Of a DNA stretch of 64,000 nt, positions 1 through 9,714 are shown one piece after another (position 1 is the stretch's first letter; every line of letters begins with the position of its first letter). A program made the translations under genes and the position numbers. The stretch comes from Ichthyophis bannanicus (lineage: Eukaryota > Chordata > Amphibia > Gymnophiona > Ichthyophiidae): NCBI GenBank assembly GCA_033557465.1, contig CM066033.1:709065637-709129636 (forward strand), written 5' to 3'. The notes under the pieces were generated by a model. The model did not search any database and was not told where the DNA came from. It was given only the letters and a program-made list of their open reading frames with translations.

Positions 1-167
1 AACCATTCCAACAACAGACTGCCTAAGCAGTAAAGGAGCTCCAATATGAAGCTTTGTCACAATTGAGGGACCACTGGGAAAGCAGGATGTTTTCGTGCCT
101 TCCTTTTTTTGCCCATGTTCACGAACTAGCAGAAATGAGAAAAATAGACCTCAGAGATCCTCAAAAA
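1..167. other. Left flank outside the nested element block
   Basis: No gene or repeat is recognised here. The stretch lies just outside the left terminus of the old DIRS element G and is presumably the original host sequence into which G inserted. It is too short to test for continuity with the flank that begins at 54158. Confidence 0.35.
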
Positions 168-310
168 ATGGCAAAATTAGATCTTGCCTGGTAATTGTCT
201 TTCCTTGAGTCCCTCCAGTCCAGTCCAGTATGTGTGGATTATCTCCCTCCATCAGCAGCTGGGAACTGAGCATGTCAGATTTCTGATGTAACAGTAGAAG
301 AGCTCCCTCC
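168..310. repeat. Left inverted terminus of element G
   Basis: It starts near GCAAAATTAGATCTTGCC and includes the tandem CCAGTCCAGTCCAG motif. Bases 220-310 match the reverse complement of 54046-54135 with few differences. The equivalent tip in DIRS-F begins similarly (ATTAGATCTTACCTGC), which supports a shared DIRS subfamily. Confidence 0.75.
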
Positions 311-639
311 ATAGGATCCAGTAATCAGTATCCTGTTGACAAAGCAGACTCCCAAAGAGCATAGCCAGCCAAACAAGAGAAACAACCCCATTAGCACCAT
401 AGAGGAGAAAGTAATGAACTGTGTTGCTGAAACAAACATCCTGGAACTATATACAAAGTGAGAAAGCAAGGAATCAGGGTCATACTTGCCAACTGCTGAC
501 CATTTTGCATGAGGACCCCGGTAAAGCAAAAGTTGGAATTCTTAGGGAAGCCCTCCCATGCAAATAACCGGACACACCCACTCTGCTAGACCCTAAAAGA
601 AACACAAAAAAGATGTGTTGCCAAAGGGGGGTGGGGGTC

Positions 640-740
640 CTGGACTAACTCAAGGAAAGACAATTAGCAGGTAATTTCTAATTTCACCTTCCTAATCAAC
701 CCTACAGTCCAGTCCAGTATGTGTGGGATGTACCAGAGAC
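640..740. repeat. Internal complementary region of element G
   Basis: The first half (ACTCAAGGAAAGACAATTAG) is the complement of the left terminus at ~188-210. The second half (CAGTCCAGTCCAGTATGTG) follows the right terminus in complement, though more diverged. In DIRS elements such a region templates the completion of the ends before circularisation. Confidence 0.6.
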
Positions 741-960
741 ATGATTAAGTATGAGAGGAACCCTCAAGTCCAGCTTGGAGCACTGCAGTCCCAGTACATA
801 TGTCGTTAGATGCTTTCATGTCTAGACAATGACATGTAAAAGTTCCACCGTTGGAACCAACCCATGCTGCGCCCAGGAAGCCTCTTGCGATCTCGTGGAA
901 TAGGCCCTAAGACTACTCGGTGCCATCTTCTCTTGAGAACATAGGGCGAGAAAGCATAGT
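740..960 (-). pseudogene. C-terminal remnant of tyrosine recombinase (element G)
   Basis: Two minus-strand frames carry pieces that align with the recombinase of DIRS-F. One has a YVLKRRWHRVVLG-like run matching the segment just before the conserved His box. The other reads AYSTRSQEASWA where F reads AHSTQAQAVSWA. The frame changes within ~40 codons and stops follow, so this is a dead copy. The remnant sits next to the internal complementary region, as expected for the end of a DIRS recombinase gene. The middle and N-terminal parts are missing here; an N-terminal piece is at 40717-40860. Confidence 0.6.
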
Positions 961-1389
961 TACTGGGGCTTTCAGGAGGTGAGTACCAAGGCTTGACATT
1001 ATCATTGTCCTTGTTGGGGGCTCCTGATTCCATCAATCTGGGACGCAGTTTGGGGTGGACCACTGACAATCATTGACGCAGGGTGGGGGTTTTCCTGCCA
1101 TTTTCTGCACACGTTAAGTGTTTTTACTATCATGTACCTGGCAGTCACGTGTTCCACTCGGGTAGCTGCAATGTTTGTTCCTACCTGTAATATGCATTGC
1201 TGTGTAAATGCTGTTAACATGCACCTGCTGGGCCACCACTACCTTAGCTGTTGTGATACTTGCCTTAACTCTGTCTTCTTCCAGGAAACAATGTTTGGCC
1301 TTTGGCAAACAAGGTACCTCCTCTCCGGCTGCTCTTCTTGCATGGCAGTTTTGAGGCATACCTGGGGGCTTGCTCCCCCTCTCAGCCAG
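960..1389. other. Unassigned stretch between G remnant and element I
   Basis: No convincing coding or terminal sequence is seen. A pyrimidine-rich CTGTCTTCTTCCAG at ~1271-1285 resembles a splice acceptor but nothing supports an exon. It may be the 5' part of the decayed plus-strand element I. Confidence 0.3.
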
Positions 1390-2240
1390 GGGATGCAGTT
1401 AGTCTGGCCTTGCCTGCCTTAGGGCAAGAAGTGGCCGATGGTGCTTTGGGAAAGGATAACCAGCTGGCCGAAGCTTCTGGCAACCATGCTGTGGTCTCAG
1501 ATATACGCTCTGCCAGAGGAGGAGTGCATTGGTGGTTTGATATTCCCAAGGTAGATGCACAAGTCACAGTAGTTAGCAGACAGACCATCATCCCGGTGGA
1601 AGGCGGATCGGCCTTAAAGGATATTCTAGACCGTAAAGTGGATTTGTTGTTGAAGAACCAGTTTGCAGCAGCGACCAGTGGTATCTGCAGGCCTGAAGTC
1701 TCGAACCCTGCTCCAATGGATTCAGTCTCTATTCTGCCGGATGTTACTACCCCTCTTTTGTCGGATGATACTATCCCCTCTTTTGTAGTCGGCTATGGCC
1801 TTCCTTTTCTGATGCCGTGTATGACCTGGTACATCCTAGCAGTCAGGGATAGTGCCCTGTCGACAGTGACTCGGCACTGGATTTGGCTCCAACACTGGGC
1901 AGCAAACACATCTTCCAAAGCCAGTTGTCCAAACTGACCTTTAAAGGGAAGTTTCTTTTTGGGGCCGATTTTGGAGAAGCTGGTGAAGGACCTGGGTGAG
2001 ATGAAATGTTACTGCTTTCCGGAGGACAGGTCAAAGGGGCCTGTGAAGCGGGTAAGAGCTCCTCCACCTGCTTCTTGTGGGCATGCTGATCGGACTCCTG
2101 GGGATCTTGGGACTCCCATCGTACTGACCTAGAAAGCCTTTCTTCTCCTCTTCTTCCAGACTTTGGGCTCATTATTCTCAGTCCTTTTGTGGAGTGCATG
2201 AGCCCAGAGACCCTGTCCTCTTCAGAGGAGGATCCTACTG
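1390..2240 (+). pseudogene. Degenerate DIRS gag, plus strand (element I)
   Basis: The frame open at 1302-1937 contains a run reading IIPVEGGSALKDILDRKVD, which aligns with TIPVEGSSALKDAQDRKLD in DIRS-F gag. It continues with HWAANTSSKA and, after a stop, PLKGSFFLGPILEKLVKDLG, matching the F segment WAADASSK...EKLVKDLG. Several frame changes and stops are present. This is a gag of the F/G subfamily in the opposite orientation to every other DIRS element in the window. Its outer end is not recognised. Confidence 0.75.
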
Positions 2241-2767
2241 GGCTGTGAAATCAAAGTTTGTGGAGGCTCATTCCTGGTCCCTCTGGCTGGGGGCAGGCTT
2301 TGCCTCTTCTTTCAGGAATGGGCCCAGGTCACAAGGGATCGCTGGGTGCTAGACACCATTCAGCATGGCTGTATCCTGAAATGCAAAGATTCCATTCCAG
2401 ATACTTTTGTCATCTCCTCCTTTGGGTATGTGAACAAAAGCGCCACTGTGCGGATCACCTTGGACAAATTGCCGCTCCTGAAGGCAGTGGTGCTTGTTCC
2501 CCCGGACGATTGAGGCAAGGGCAGATATTCCATCTGTTTTGTGGTGCCAAAAAAGGATAGATCCTCCCGGCTCATTCTGGACCTCAAGGATGTCAATGAG
2601 CACTTGCACGTCCTGTGCTTCTGGATGGAAACTGCGATCTGTGATTCAAGTGGTGTACCGAGTGGACTTCCTGACATCTCCGAATTTGGCCGAGGCATAT
2701 ATTCATATCCTGATTTGGAAGGATCAGCAAAAATATCTGTGTTTTGCCATGCTTGGCTCTCACTACG
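2241..2767 (+). pseudogene. Degenerate DIRS reverse transcriptase, 5' part (element I)
   Basis: Overlapping plus-strand frames at 2494-2772 and 2541-2767 contain VPKKDRSSRLILDLKDVNEH, NLAEAYIHI and a following QKYL run. These correspond to the VVPKKEGSFRPILDL, LTEAYLHIP and HQQFLRF blocks of DIRS-F RT. The sequence stops exactly where a CR1 LINE 3' end begins, before the YLDDW box. The rest of this RT is not found elsewhere in the window, so it was lost. Confidence 0.75.
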
Positions 2768-3165
2768 GGTAAACGTAGATCAATTGTTTACATTATCAGA
2801 ATATAGAAAGACTAGGGGACATGCAAGGAAGCTACAGGGTAAACTATTTAAGACAAATAAGAGAAAATATTTTTTCACTCAACGTGTAATCAAACTCTGG
2901 AATTTGTTACTGGAGGATGTAGTAAAGGCTGTTAGTGTAGCTGGGTTTAAAAAAGGTTTGGACAAGTTCCTGAAGGAAAGGTCCATAAACCATTATTAAG
3001 AAGGGACCCAGGATATCACTGCTTGACCCAATACAAGCATTGTGGAACCTGTGTCTTTTGGGGAAACTGCTAGGTACGTATGACCTAGACTGGCCACTGT
3101 TGGAAACAGGATACTGGGCTTGATGGACCTTGGCCTGACCCAGTATGGCATATCTTATGTTCTTT
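2768..3165 (+). mobile_element. CR1-type LINE 3' end
   Basis: It encodes the tail of a CR1 reverse transcriptase (VDQLFTLSEYRKTRGH ... KRKYFFTQRVIKLWN ... FLKERSINHY, then stop at ~2997), followed by the 3'UTR ending in GGCATATCTTATGTTCT. The same segment recurs in reverse at 62294-62938 and, as the UTR only, at 41572-41738. DIRS-B begins at its very end. Confidence 0.85.
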
Positions 3166-3365
3166 TGTTACTCACCTGTAACAGGTGATCTCCGGGAACA
3201 GCAGGAATTTAGTCTTCACATATGGGTATCGTTGGTACCGACGGAGCCTGTGCGGGAACGCTCCCCAGCGTCTAATAGGAAAGCTTTTGGGAGCATCCCA
3301 CAGCGCCTGCATGCTGCCTTCCCGCCTTTCCCAACTGTCCCTCTCCAGTTGAGTTTAAAGCTGAG
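3166..3365. repeat. Left terminal repeat of DIRS-B
   Basis: It opens with TTACTCACCTGTAACAGGTG, then GGAACAGCAGGAATTTAGTC and a GCGGGAACGCTCCCCAGCG palindromic patch. The same arrangement starts DIRS-A (5422), C (15975), D (29940) and K (62939). Confidence 0.85.
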
Positions 3366-3424
3366 ACAAAAGAGAGAGGGAAAGAGAGAGATAGAGTGAT
3401 ACAATTCCTAGGGGAGGTGGGTGG

Positions 3425-3530
3425 GTTGTGAAGACTAAATTCCTGCTGTTCCCGGAGATCATCTGTTACAGGTGAGTAACTATGCTATCTCCAGGAACAA
3501 GCAGGAATGTAGTCTTCACATATGGGGACT
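3425..3530. repeat. Internal complementary region of DIRS-B
   Basis: The complement of the left end (CCGGAGATCATCTGTTACAG) is joined at ~3485 to the complement of a right end (CTATCTCCAGGAACAAGC). Its right half documents what the lost right terminus of B looked like. Confidence 0.8.
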
Positions 3531-4924
3531 CCCTCTCCAGGCAGTAGTGAGCTGCAAAGGTGTGGACCAAGGACAAGGTGGCAGCCCACCCAGATGTCTG
3601 CTATAGGGACAGAGCGCAAGCTTGCAACCGAAGTCGCCATAGCACTGACGTTGTGCACCGTGACCAGGTGCTCCAACGAGAGTCCAGCCAATACATGGGC
3701 GAAGGCGATCCAGTCCACCACCCAGGTGGACAGGGTTCAACTTAGTAACAGCCTCTCCCAGGCGACTGGGGTTGTAGGAAATGAAAAGCTGTGAGGCTTT
3801 GCTGTGTTCGTAGGTAAGTTGCAGGTAATAAGATAGGGCCCTCTTACAATCCAGAGTATGGCTGCCACCTTGTTGGTGTGGGGCTGTGGGAAGAAGGTGG
3901 GGAGCACCACCTCCTGATTGAGGTGAAACATGGACACCATCTTTGGAAGGCATTGAGAGTGGGTGCGAAGCATAACCCTGTTCTTACAGAACCTAGAGTA
4001 GGGTGGCTCAGACACCAAGGCCTGGAGCTTGCTGACTCTGCACGCAGAAGTGAGCACCACCAGGAAGACAACCACCCAGGAGAGGTAATGCATATGGGCA
4101 GGTAGCCAGAGGCTCAAAAGGCGGCTTGGTGAGCTGTGTCAAGACCACGTTGAGATCCCATTCTGCTGGGGGTGGGCGGATGGGAGGCTTTGAGAGCAGA
4201 AGGCCCTTTATCAACCGGGTAATGAGAGGCTGAGCAGAAAGAGGTTTTCCCTCCATAGAATGATGATTCACCGATAGCACATTTAGGTGCACCCTGACGG
4301 AGTTGGACTTAAGTCCAGTTTGCGAGAGGTGAAGCAAGTACTGCAGCACAGTGTGCACCTAACAAGACAAGGGGTTAACCTGCTGCTCTATGCACCACAA
4401 GTGAGAATCTGCACCACTTGAAGGCATAGGAGTTCTTACGAGAGGCCAGGAAGGTGCTAAAGGCCTTTTTTCCTGGCTGTTTGGGACCTCTAGGGAGACT
4501 GAAAGGTGCTAAAGCTACCCGTTCAGCAGCCATGCTGTTAACATCAGGGACCCAAGGCTGGGGTGAAGAAGGGAGACCTCCTCCTGTGTGAGTAGCCCCA
4601 GGGCGTTCCCCAAAGGAACTGGGAGATCCATAGAGAGGTAGAGCAACAAGGGAAACCAAGGCTGCCTGTGCCACCATGATAATGGAAGCCTTGTCCTTCA
4701 GGACGCTGAAGAAGGTCCGGGCGATTAATGGTGTGGGAAGGAAGGCATACAGAAGGCCCTCCGCCCACGAGATGAGGAAGGTGTCTGCCGCTACCCAGTA
4801 CAGGTGTGCCTGGGGAAAGTAGAAGTGGGGCAGCTGAGCATTGGTCGGGCTGGCGAAGAGGTCCAGACTCAGGATGCCCCAGAGTCAGAAGAGCTGTTGT
4901 GCCACCATGGGGTCTAGTCACCAT
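3485..4924 (-). pseudogene. DIRS-B tyrosine recombinase, broken
   Basis: Overlapping minus-strand frames (4544-4924, 4375-4677, 4008-4358, 3737-4117, 3485-3953) together cover a DIRS recombinase: N-terminal SLPRGPKQPGKKAF region, core with KPPIRPPPAEWDLN, a VLTSACRVSKLQAL block around the first catalytic Arg, FHLNQEVVLPTFFP, and the C-terminal HNVSAMATSVASL block. In the last block the usual HNVRAMA Arg is Ser. At least four frame changes make it a pseudogene. The enzyme class would insert the circular DNA intermediate into the genome. Confidence 0.8.
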
Positions 4925-5039
4925 TCATGTGACTGGAGGACCCTGCTCAGTCTGTCTACTAGGGCACTGTCCTGGCCTTATACCTCGGACTGATCGTGAA
5001 TGAGCAGAAGGCTACTACCTCCTGGCAGAGGCGGTAAGA

Positions 5040-5219
5040 CCCTGTGACCCCGTTTGTTCAGGTAGAACATTGCAACCTAGTTGTCCGTTTGGACTAGCAC
5101 AGATCGGTTCTGCAGGCGGTGGTGGAAGGCCCCAATTGCCAGAAAAATGGGCTTGAACTCCAGCAGGTTAATATGTTGCTGGCTCTCCACCACAGACCAG
5201 TTGCCCTGCATGTGGAGTT
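5040..5219 (-). pseudogene. DIRS-B RNase H C-terminal part
   Basis: Minus-strand reading contains HINLLEF and, nearer 5075, a VQTDNQ..MFYLNK-like stretch typical of the Glu and second Asp regions of the DIRS RNase H. It ends at 5219, where CR1 sequence begins, and picks up again at 24469. Confidence 0.65.
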
Positions 5220-5421
5220 AGAAACATAGAAATATGACGACAGAAAAAGACCACATGGCCTAAATAGTCTGTCCTTCCATATCAACCACTACAACATTCC
5301 CCTTTTTTCCTTTAGAGATCCTCTGTGTTTGTCCCATGCTTCTTTGAATTCAGATACTGTCCTCATCTCTACCACCTCCACTGGAAGACTATTCCACAGA
5401 TCCACCACTCTTTCCGTAAAG
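5220..5421 (-). mobile_element. CR1 LINE 3' end inside DIRS-B (part 1)
   Basis: In minus orientation it encodes the last codons of a CR1 RT and a short 3'UTR ending GTTTCTATGTTTC. At 5421 it is cut by DIRS-A. Reading on at 23475 restores the CR1 frame (MWKYF followed by the FYGKSG-like stretch), so A inserted into this CR1. Confidence 0.8.
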
Positions 5422-5689
5422 CGTAGTTAATCACATGTAACAGGTGATCTCTGGGAACAGCAGGAATTTAGTCCTCACATATGGGTATCGTCGGTACCGA
5501 CAGAGCCTGCGTGGGAACGCTCCCCAGCGTCCAATAGGAACGTTTTTGGGAGCATTCCTCAGCACATGTGCGCTGCCTTCCCGCCTTTCCAATTGTCCCT
5601 CTTCAGTTAAGTTTGTAGCTGAGTGAAAGGATAGAGGGAGAGAGGAAAGAGACAAAGAGAGAAAGAGACAACTCCTAGGGGAGGTGGGT

Positions 5690-5795
5690 GGGTTGTGAAG
5701 ACTAAATTCCTGCTGTTCCCGGAGATCACCTTTTACAGGTGAGTAACTACGCTATCTCCAAGAACAAGCAGGAATGTAGTCCTCACATATGGGGA
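5690..5795. repeat. Internal complementary region of DIRS-A
   Basis: The complement of the left end (CCCGGAGATCACCTTTTACA) meets the complement of the right end (GCTATCTCCAAGAACAAGC) at ~5751. The two halves match the real termini at 5422 and 23474. Confidence 0.85.
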
Positions 5796-5911
5796 CTCCC
5801 TAGCTGAAGATGCCAGGGAGATATCCCCAGGAAGGTGCCACCATCGAAGGTGAGAATCCTTCCTCCCATGGATCTCTGGCATCCCACCAGGGTTGGTGGG
5901 TAGGAGTTGGT

Positions 5912-6694
5912 TTAGGTTTGAAAGAGATTTTGAATAACAGCTTGGCCAAAGAAGGCATCCCGACGGGAGGCTTTATCTAGGCAGTAGTGGGCTGTGAAGG
6001 TGTGTACCGAAGCCCAGGTGGCTGCTCGACAAATGTCATCGATAGACACAGCATGGAGATTAGCCATAGAAGCTGCCATGGCTCTCACATTGTGAGCTGT
6101 GACATGGTTGTGAAGAGGAAGACCCTTACTCTCATAAGTAAAGGATATGCATTGGGCAATCCATTTGGATAAAGTTCTTTTGAAGACTGGAAGTCCCAAA
6201 TGACTAGGGTCAAAAGCTACAAAAAGTTGCGAGGACTTTCTATGCTGCTGTGTTCTTTGAATGTAAAAGGCTAAGACCCTTTTACAATCCAAAGTATTAA
6301 AGTTTCTTTCTGCATTACAGGCATGAGGCCTCGGAAAAAATACAGGAAGATAAATTGATTAATTTAAATGAAAAGGCGAAACCACCTTTGGCATAAAGTG
6401 TGGGTGAGTTCGAAGAACAACCTTATCATGATGAAATCTAGTATAAGGAGGATCAGCCACTAAAGCTTGCAATTCACTAATGCGACAGGCAGAGGTGATT
6501 GCAATGAGGAAGATGACCTTCCAAGTCAAAAACCTAAGGGCTGTAGTGGCTAAAGGTTCAAAAGGCGGCTTCATGAGCTGCCCGAGAACTAGATTTAGAT
6601 CCCATGCTACCGGTGGTGGCTTGATGGGAGGTTTAGTTAATAAAAGGCCTCTCATAAATCTTGATAGAAGTGGATGAGAGGAAATTGCTTGTCC
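5912..6694 (-). pseudogene. DIRS-A recombinase, catalytic half
   Basis: The frame 6359-6655 has KPPIKPPPVAWDLNLVLGQ and ITSACRISELQALV (first catalytic Arg). After a frameshift at ~6300-6355 the frame 5912-6292 has the C-terminal TAHNVRAMAASM (His..Arg) and HTFTAHYCLDK (Tyr) blocks. All catalytic residues are visible but the frame is split, and the gene's first part lies beyond the hAT insertion at 9409-9709. Confidence 0.85.
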
Positions 6695-6782
6695 ATTTAG
6701 AGCAGCGATGGCGAACCTATGGCACGCGTGCCAGCTGTGGCACGCGAAGGCCTTGCAGCTGGCACGCGGGAAGGTCGCACAT

Positions 6783-7139
6783 TAAAAAAAAAAAAAAAGC
6801 TGCCCGCTGCCGCCGCGGCGGCATGGAGTGTCCCGCGGGGCTCCCTCTGCCCGGCGGGACTCTCCCGGCGCTGCTCAGCCCCTCTCTGCCGGCTTGCAGA
6901 GACGCGAAGGGAGAGTCTCCCTCGCGTCTCTGTTAAGCCCGCAGGAGCTGATGGGAAATTTCCCATCTGCCCCTGCGGGCTTAAGAGAGACGCGAGGGAG
7001 ACTCTCTCTCTCCCTTCGCGTCTCTGCAAGCCGGCAGAGAGGGGCTGAGCAGCACCGGGAGAGTCCCGCCGGGCCGAGGGAGCCCCGCGGGACACTCCAT
7101 GCCGCCGCGGCGGCAGCGGGCAGCTGTTTTTTTTTTTTT
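6783..7139. repeat. Long GC-rich palindrome inside the hAT element
   Basis: Arms of about 175 bp run from the A-tract at 6783 to the T-tract ending at 7139, with the centre at the GGGAAATTTCCC near 6957. The match includes CCGCCGCGGCGGCATGGAGT on the left against its complement on the right, with very few differences. It could form a long hairpin. The high identity suggests a recent origin or gene conversion between the arms. Confidence 0.9.
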
Positions 7140-7700
7140 ATTGCGTTGAGCCGAGGGTGGGGGGTTAAGACTGTCAATGGGCTTGGGAGGGAGAGAGGGG
7201 GGTTAAGACTGGCAATGGGCTAGGGAGGGAGGGAGGAAGGGGGGTTAAGACTTGCAATTGGCTAGGGAGGGAGGGAGGTTGAGACTGGCAATGGGCTAGG
7301 GAGGGAGGGGGGTTGAGACTGGCAATGGGCTAGGGAGGGAGGGAGGGAGGGGGTTGAGACTGGCAATGGGCTAGGGAGGGAGGGGGTTGAGACTGGCAAT
7401 GGGCTAGGGAGGGAGGGAGGGAGGTTAAGACTGGCAATGGGCTAGGGAGGGAGGGAGGTTAAGACTGGCAATGGGCTAGGGAGGGGGGGTTGAGACTGGC
7501 AATGGGCTAGGGAGGGAGGGGGGTTTGAGACTGGCAATGGGCTAGGGAGGGAGGGAGGGAGGGGGGTTGAGACTGGGAATGGGCTAGGGAGGGGGGGTTA
7601 AGACTGGCAGTGGGCTGGGGGGGGGGTTTAAGACGCAGTGGGCTATGGGGGGGAGTTAAGACTAGCAATGGGCTGTGGGCTGATGAGGGCTGGCAATGGG
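7140..7700. repeat. G-rich minisatellite (GGGCTAGGGAGGGAGG units)
   Basis: About 14 tandem units of 34-45 bp built on GACTGGCAATGGGCTAGGGA plus a variable number of GGGA. The length variation lies in the GGGA run. The G-strand (plus) has repeated G3-4 runs suitable for quadruplexes. Confidence 0.9.
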
Positions 7701-8570
7701 CTATGAGCTGATGAGGGCTGTCTGGAAATGGGGTGATGGGCGGGTTAGGACTGGTAATGGGCTATGGGGGGGGATAAGACTGGTAGTGGGCTGATGGGGG
7801 TGTAGGACTGATAATGGGTTATGGGGGGGGCAAGGACAGGAAATGGGCTGATGGGGAGGGGTTAGGACTTGAGGTGGGCTGATGTGGTTAGGACTGGTAA
7901 TGGGCTGTGGGCTGATGGGGGGGTTTAGGACTGGCAATGGGCTATGGGGGGCTGACTGGAAATGGGCTGATGGGGGGTTAGGACTGGTAAAGGGTTATAG
8001 GGGGGGGCTTAAACTGAAAATGGGGTGATGTGGGTTAGGACTGGAAGTTGATTCACGGGGGGCTAGGACTGGTAATGGGTTGGGGTGTTGCTAGGACTGG
8101 AAATGGGCTGAGTGGAAGGGGAGGCTTGAACTGCAAATAGCTGATGGGGAGGGGGCTTGGAATGGAAATGGGCTGTGAGGCAAGGGAGCTAGGACTGAAA
8201 ATGGGCTGATGGAAAAGCTAGGATAGGACTGGAAATGGGCTGTTGGGGGGAGCTAAGATTGGAAATGGGCTGTGGTGGGTGCTTGAATTGAAATGGACTC
8301 ATGGAGGGGGTTGAACTGGAAGTCGGCTCATGGGGGGCTTGGACTGGAATTGGGCTGAGTGGAGGGGAGCTATGATTTGACATGGGCTGATGGTGGGGCT
8401 AGGAAATGAGTAGAAATGGGCTGATGGGGGGGCTAGGATTGAAAATGAGCTGATGAAGGGACTTGGACTGGAAATGGGCTGATGCAGGGACTAGAAGGGA
8501 ATGGATGCTGGGTGAGACTGGAACTAGAAGGGAGCTGATGTTGGGGGAGGATTAGAATGGGATGGGGCTG
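7700..8570. repeat. Decayed continuation of the minisatellite
   Basis: Units such as GGACTGGAAATGGGCTGATG recur at irregular 30-50 bp spacing and lose similarity rightwards, as for the older edge of an expanding array. Confidence 0.75.
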
Positions 8571-9408
8571 GGAGAGTAAAATGGAGAGGGGAAAAATATT
8601 TTGTGTAGGAGGGATGAAAAATCTACAATTGGCCAGGTATTGGGAGAGTAATTGGGGATTGAGGATGGAGGGGTAAAATTTGTGTGGATGAAATAGGAAT
8701 GAGGAAAGAGCAAAAGGAGAAAGATTAGTATGTTAAAGCAGATGTAGAGAGAGAGAGAATGGAAAAAAAACTAGAAGAGAGAAGAAAGGACAAATGGACA
8801 GCAGACGATGGAGAGTTAGCAGAAAACATGAAGAAACCAGAAGAAGGTGGCTGGACCAATTGCAACTGAAAAAAAAATGCACAAAAGGTAGAAAGATATC
8901 TCTTTATTTTGAATTTATTAACTGGAATATGTCAGCTCTGAGAAATGTGCATCATTAACATCTGCGCTTTGTTTGGTACAAGAGGAAATTCCTATTTGAC
9001 GTTGCCACTTGTTCTCTTTCCCCAGTATTCTCTGAAATGTATTGGTTTAATATTTGCAGTGTTGCCTTTTGATAGGTAGGGTATGGTGCTTTGTGAGTCC
9101 TGGTAATGCTGTCAGGATACGGCGGGTTTGCTATGGGTTCTAAATGGGCAGCGTTTGTAGTAGTTCCTAATGTGCCTGGCGGTTGGCACTGGATTATAGT
9201 AATGTAGAAATCTTTTAGTCTTTCTTTATCCATACACTCATTAAGAGACATGTTTACTAAAAGTTAGTGTATGGTAACATTATGCAAATATTTATGCAAA
9301 TAAGACCACTTATGCAAATGACGTGCTGGCACTTTGAGGAAATTCTTTGGTTTTGTGCGGCAGTTTGGGCACTCGGGCTCAAAAAGGTTAGCCATCACTG
9401 ATTTAGAG

Positions 9409-9709
9409 GCTTATAAGAAGCTGCAATTGCACTAAGATGGACTCTTACTGAATTGGTCTTTAAGCCAGAAATCGATAAGTGAAGGAGATACTCTAGTATC
9501 GATTCTAAGGGTATGACCAGGGGGTTTAATCCCTTCTTGGAGCACCATATAGTAAATCGTTTCCACTTGAAGGCATAAGATCTTCTTGTGGAAAGTTTCC
9601 TAGAAGCCTGAAGGATCTCTTTTACCTGCTGGGAAAGGTTGAAATCCTGGAGGTCTAAGCCTTCAACAACCAGGCCGTGAGGTGCAGGGACTGGTGATTT
9701 GGGTGCCAT
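9409..9709 (-). pseudogene. DIRS-A recombinase, N-terminal half
   Basis: Minus-strand reading starts with MAPKSPVPAP and contains FNLSQQVKEILQASRKLSTR and GLKTNSVRVHLSAIAASYK, the N-terminal core-binding part of DIRS recombinases (the same blocks occur in DIRS-D). It is separated from the catalytic half by the hAT element, whose 8-bp duplication lies at 9401-9408. Confidence 0.8.
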
Positions 9710-9714
9710 AGCAT

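Larger units (their letters stand above)
6703..9400. mobile_element. Non-autonomous hAT element with internal satellite
   Basis: Ends are CAGCGATGGCGAACCTATGG (left) and the complement of CAGTGATGGCTAACCTTTTT (right), short imperfect terminal inverted repeats starting CAG. The 8-bp sequence ATTTAGAG occurs immediately outside each end (6695-6702 and 9401-9408). An 8-bp duplication with CAG...CTG ends is characteristic of the hAT superfamily. No transposase is present. The 2.7-kb interior is a long hairpin, a G-rich minisatellite and low-complexity decay, plus an unassigned segment (8590-9390). Confidence 0.9.

Noticed and set aside
960..1300. Spliced host exon at the CTTCTTCCAG/G site
   Set aside because: Only the acceptor-like string is present; the sequence downstream is degenerate DIRS gag.
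1132..1422. 96-codon plus-strand frame
   Set aside because: No homology and no continuation; the region borders a decayed DIRS gag in a different frame.
6719..7223. Open frames of 100-130 codons on both strands
   Set aside because: They arise from the GC-rich palindrome (mirror frames with identical residues) plus A/T tracts; no protein family, and they lie within a hAT element.
7140..8570. CRISPR-like array
   Set aside because: Units are contiguous minisatellite copies with no spacers of regular length, in a eukaryotic transposon.
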